A stretch of DNA of 16,626 nt from Candidatus Cloacimonadota bacterium (GTDB lineage: Bacteria; Cloacimonadota; Cloacimonadia; Cloacimonadales; Cloacimonadaceae). The stretch is taken from NCBI GenBank assembly GCA_023230795.1, contig JALNWR010000033.1:1-16626 (forward strand), read 5' to 3'. Shown here piece by piece: positions 15,938-16,626 of the stretch (position 1 is the first letter of the stretch; every line of letters starts with the position of its first letter). The notes beneath the pieces were generated by a model that had not been told where the DNA came from, searched no databases, and saw only the letters and a program-made list of their open reading frames with translations. Position numbers and translations under genes: made by a program.

Positions 15938-15977
15938 CAAAATAAATCAGCCTGCCCCGAAGCTTGAGGCAGGCTGA
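15938..15977 (-). terminator. Intrinsic terminator of the aldehyde ferredoxin oxidoreductase gene
   Basis: TCAGCCTGCC (15947-15956) and GGCAGGCTGA (15968-15977) form a perfect ten-base-pair GC-rich stem with an 11-nt loop. Read on the minus strand the hairpin is followed at once by TTTATTTT. It begins 31 nt after the stop codon of the oxidoreductase gene, so it separates that gene from the gcv operon. Confidence 0.8.
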
Positions 15978-16008
15978 GTGCTTTAGATATCTTTTTCAGT
16001 TTTACAGT

Positions 16009-16626
16009 TTAGAGGAAGCGTTTCACCACATCCAGCACTTCCGGCAAGTCCATGCCGATCTTCTTCAAATGCTCGATAGTGGGCACGCCAGCTTTGGTCC
16101 AGCCTTTGCGTTTATACACGGCATCTACAAGCTGCTCATATTGGTCTTCCCGATATTTACGGGTGATATCCATTTTCTCGGCTATAGATTTACCTTTCGG
16201 ATCCACGCCGATCTTCTCTTTCATAAGCTTGTCATAGCGCTCTTCTCGGGAGAGATATTCTTCCTCTGTCACAGGACCCACTGCACGATAAGGAGGCATA
16301 TCGTCGATTCTGGTACCGCCGCCCATACGCATGCAAAATACCTTCTGGAAGTTATATACGCGCTCGCTTTGGAGGATCATCTCATGCTTGTCCATAGGCT
16401 TACCGGTGATGGCTTTGTAGATATCCACATAGTTTTGCACGTGTTCGGGAACTTTAGCCGGCTCATCGGTCTCGGCATTATTCGCCGGTTCGATATCGTT
16501 CCAGGGGAGTTTGCAAAGGCCTTGCAAGCCAAACCAGGTGCGGAACATCGGGAAATAGTGCAATGCTTCTGCTTTGTCCTTGAAAGTGGGGATGTGGTTA
16601 TTGACCATATCCATAAAGATCAGCCA
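16009..16626 (-). CDS. Aldehyde:ferredoxin oxidoreductase family protein, C-terminal part; 5' end cut by the window
   Basis: Enzymes of this family oxidise aldehydes to carboxylates with tungsten (or molybdenum) pterin and pass electrons to ferredoxin. The last 205 codons are visible, about a third of the usual 600 residues. The segment RTWFGLQGLCKLPW carries the cysteine (residue 38 of the visible part) that in known members completes the [4Fe-4S] site, in the pattern GLC. It is followed by ERVYNFQKVFCMRMGGGTRIDDMPPYR, the C-terminal family signature, and a charged end with TKAGVPTIEHLKKIGM. The pterin-binding N-terminal domains lie outside the window, so the subfamily (AOR, FOR, GOR or WOR type) cannot be told. 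Such enzymes are common in anaerobes that ferment amino acids. Confidence 0.87.
   Translation of the reverse strand, partial: WLIFMDMVNNHIPTFKDKAEALHYFPMFRTWFGLQGLCKLPWNDIEPANNAETDEPAKVPEHVQNYVDIYKAITGKPMDKHEMILQSERVYNFQKVFCMRMGGGTRIDDMPPYRAVGPVTEEEYLSREERYDKLMKEKIGVDPKGKSIAEKMDITRKYREDQYEQLVDAVYKRKGWTKAGVPTIEHLKKIGMDLPEVLDVVKRFL

Larger units (their letters stand above)
15403..16008. other. 606-bp intergenic spacer between the oxidoreductase gene and gcvPA
   Basis: No credible gene is present. From right to left it holds the terminator of the oxidoreductase gene (15938-15977), a stretch with an imperfect direct repeat TTGAAGCTGGCT/TTGAAGCCGGCT (15772-15783 and 15810-15821), a copy of the dispersed palindromic repeat (15541-15623), a 20-bp block also found upstream of pgk (15507-15526), and the leader of gcvPA, which is AT-rich near 15421-15445. 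The promoter of the gcv-skp-lpx run should lie in the last 150 bp, but I cannot place it with confidence. Confidence 0.6.

Noticed and set aside
15756..15977. 73-codon plus-strand frame in the spacer before gcvPA
   Set aside because: It runs into the terminator hairpin, is low in hydrophobic residues, has no family resemblance and is antisense to the general direction.

Overview
All recognisable genes in this 16.6 kb window lie on the minus strand, so transcription runs from right to left. The gene set suggests a diderm anaerobe of the FCB superphylum, most plausibly Cloacimonadota. The reasons are a fused LpxC-FabZ gene, a lipid A gene cluster with a Skp-like chaperone, a split glycine dehydrogenase (gcvPA/gcvPB), a methylmalonyl-CoA mutase small subunit and a tungsten-type aldehyde ferredoxin oxidoreductase. 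The phylum is inferred from gene content; no 16S rRNA or other marker RNA is present.

Layout in transcription order (high to low coordinates). (1) The 3' part of an aldehyde:ferredoxin oxidoreductase gene (16009-16626), closed by a strong intrinsic terminator. (2) A 606-bp spacer with a dispersed palindromic repeat. (3) A compact six-gene run, gcvPA-gcvPB-skp-lpxD-lpxC/fabZ-lpxA (15402-8753), with overlaps or gaps of at most 24 nt; it joins glycine cleavage to outer-membrane protein chaperoning and the first committed steps of lipid A synthesis. (4) After 176 nt, a second run of an M18 aminopeptidase, a DUF1015 protein, rimO and trpS (8576-3687), where the last three are tightly coupled. (5) An 806-bp spacer with a second copy of the repeat, a perfect 16-bp palindrome and a small element bounded by inverted repeats. 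(6) A divergent phosphoglycerate kinase gene followed 13 nt later by mutA, which starts at GTG and runs off the left edge.

The metabolic genes fit fermentation of amino acids and organic acids: aminopeptidase, glycine decarboxylation, ferredoxin-linked aldehyde oxidation, methylmalonyl-CoA rearrangement and lower glycolysis. LpxA, LpxC and LpxD act in sequence on UDP-GlcNAc in the cytoplasm, FabZ processes the 3-hydroxyacyl-ACP pool they share, and Skp works in the periplasm.

Most of the window is conventional. The points most worth a second look are the PGK homologue, which lacks residues normally essential for 3-phosphoglycerate and nucleotide binding, the repeat family in both long spacers, the 344-bp inverted-repeat element, and the DUF1015 protein. 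I found no tRNA, rRNA, CRISPR array, transposase or phage gene.
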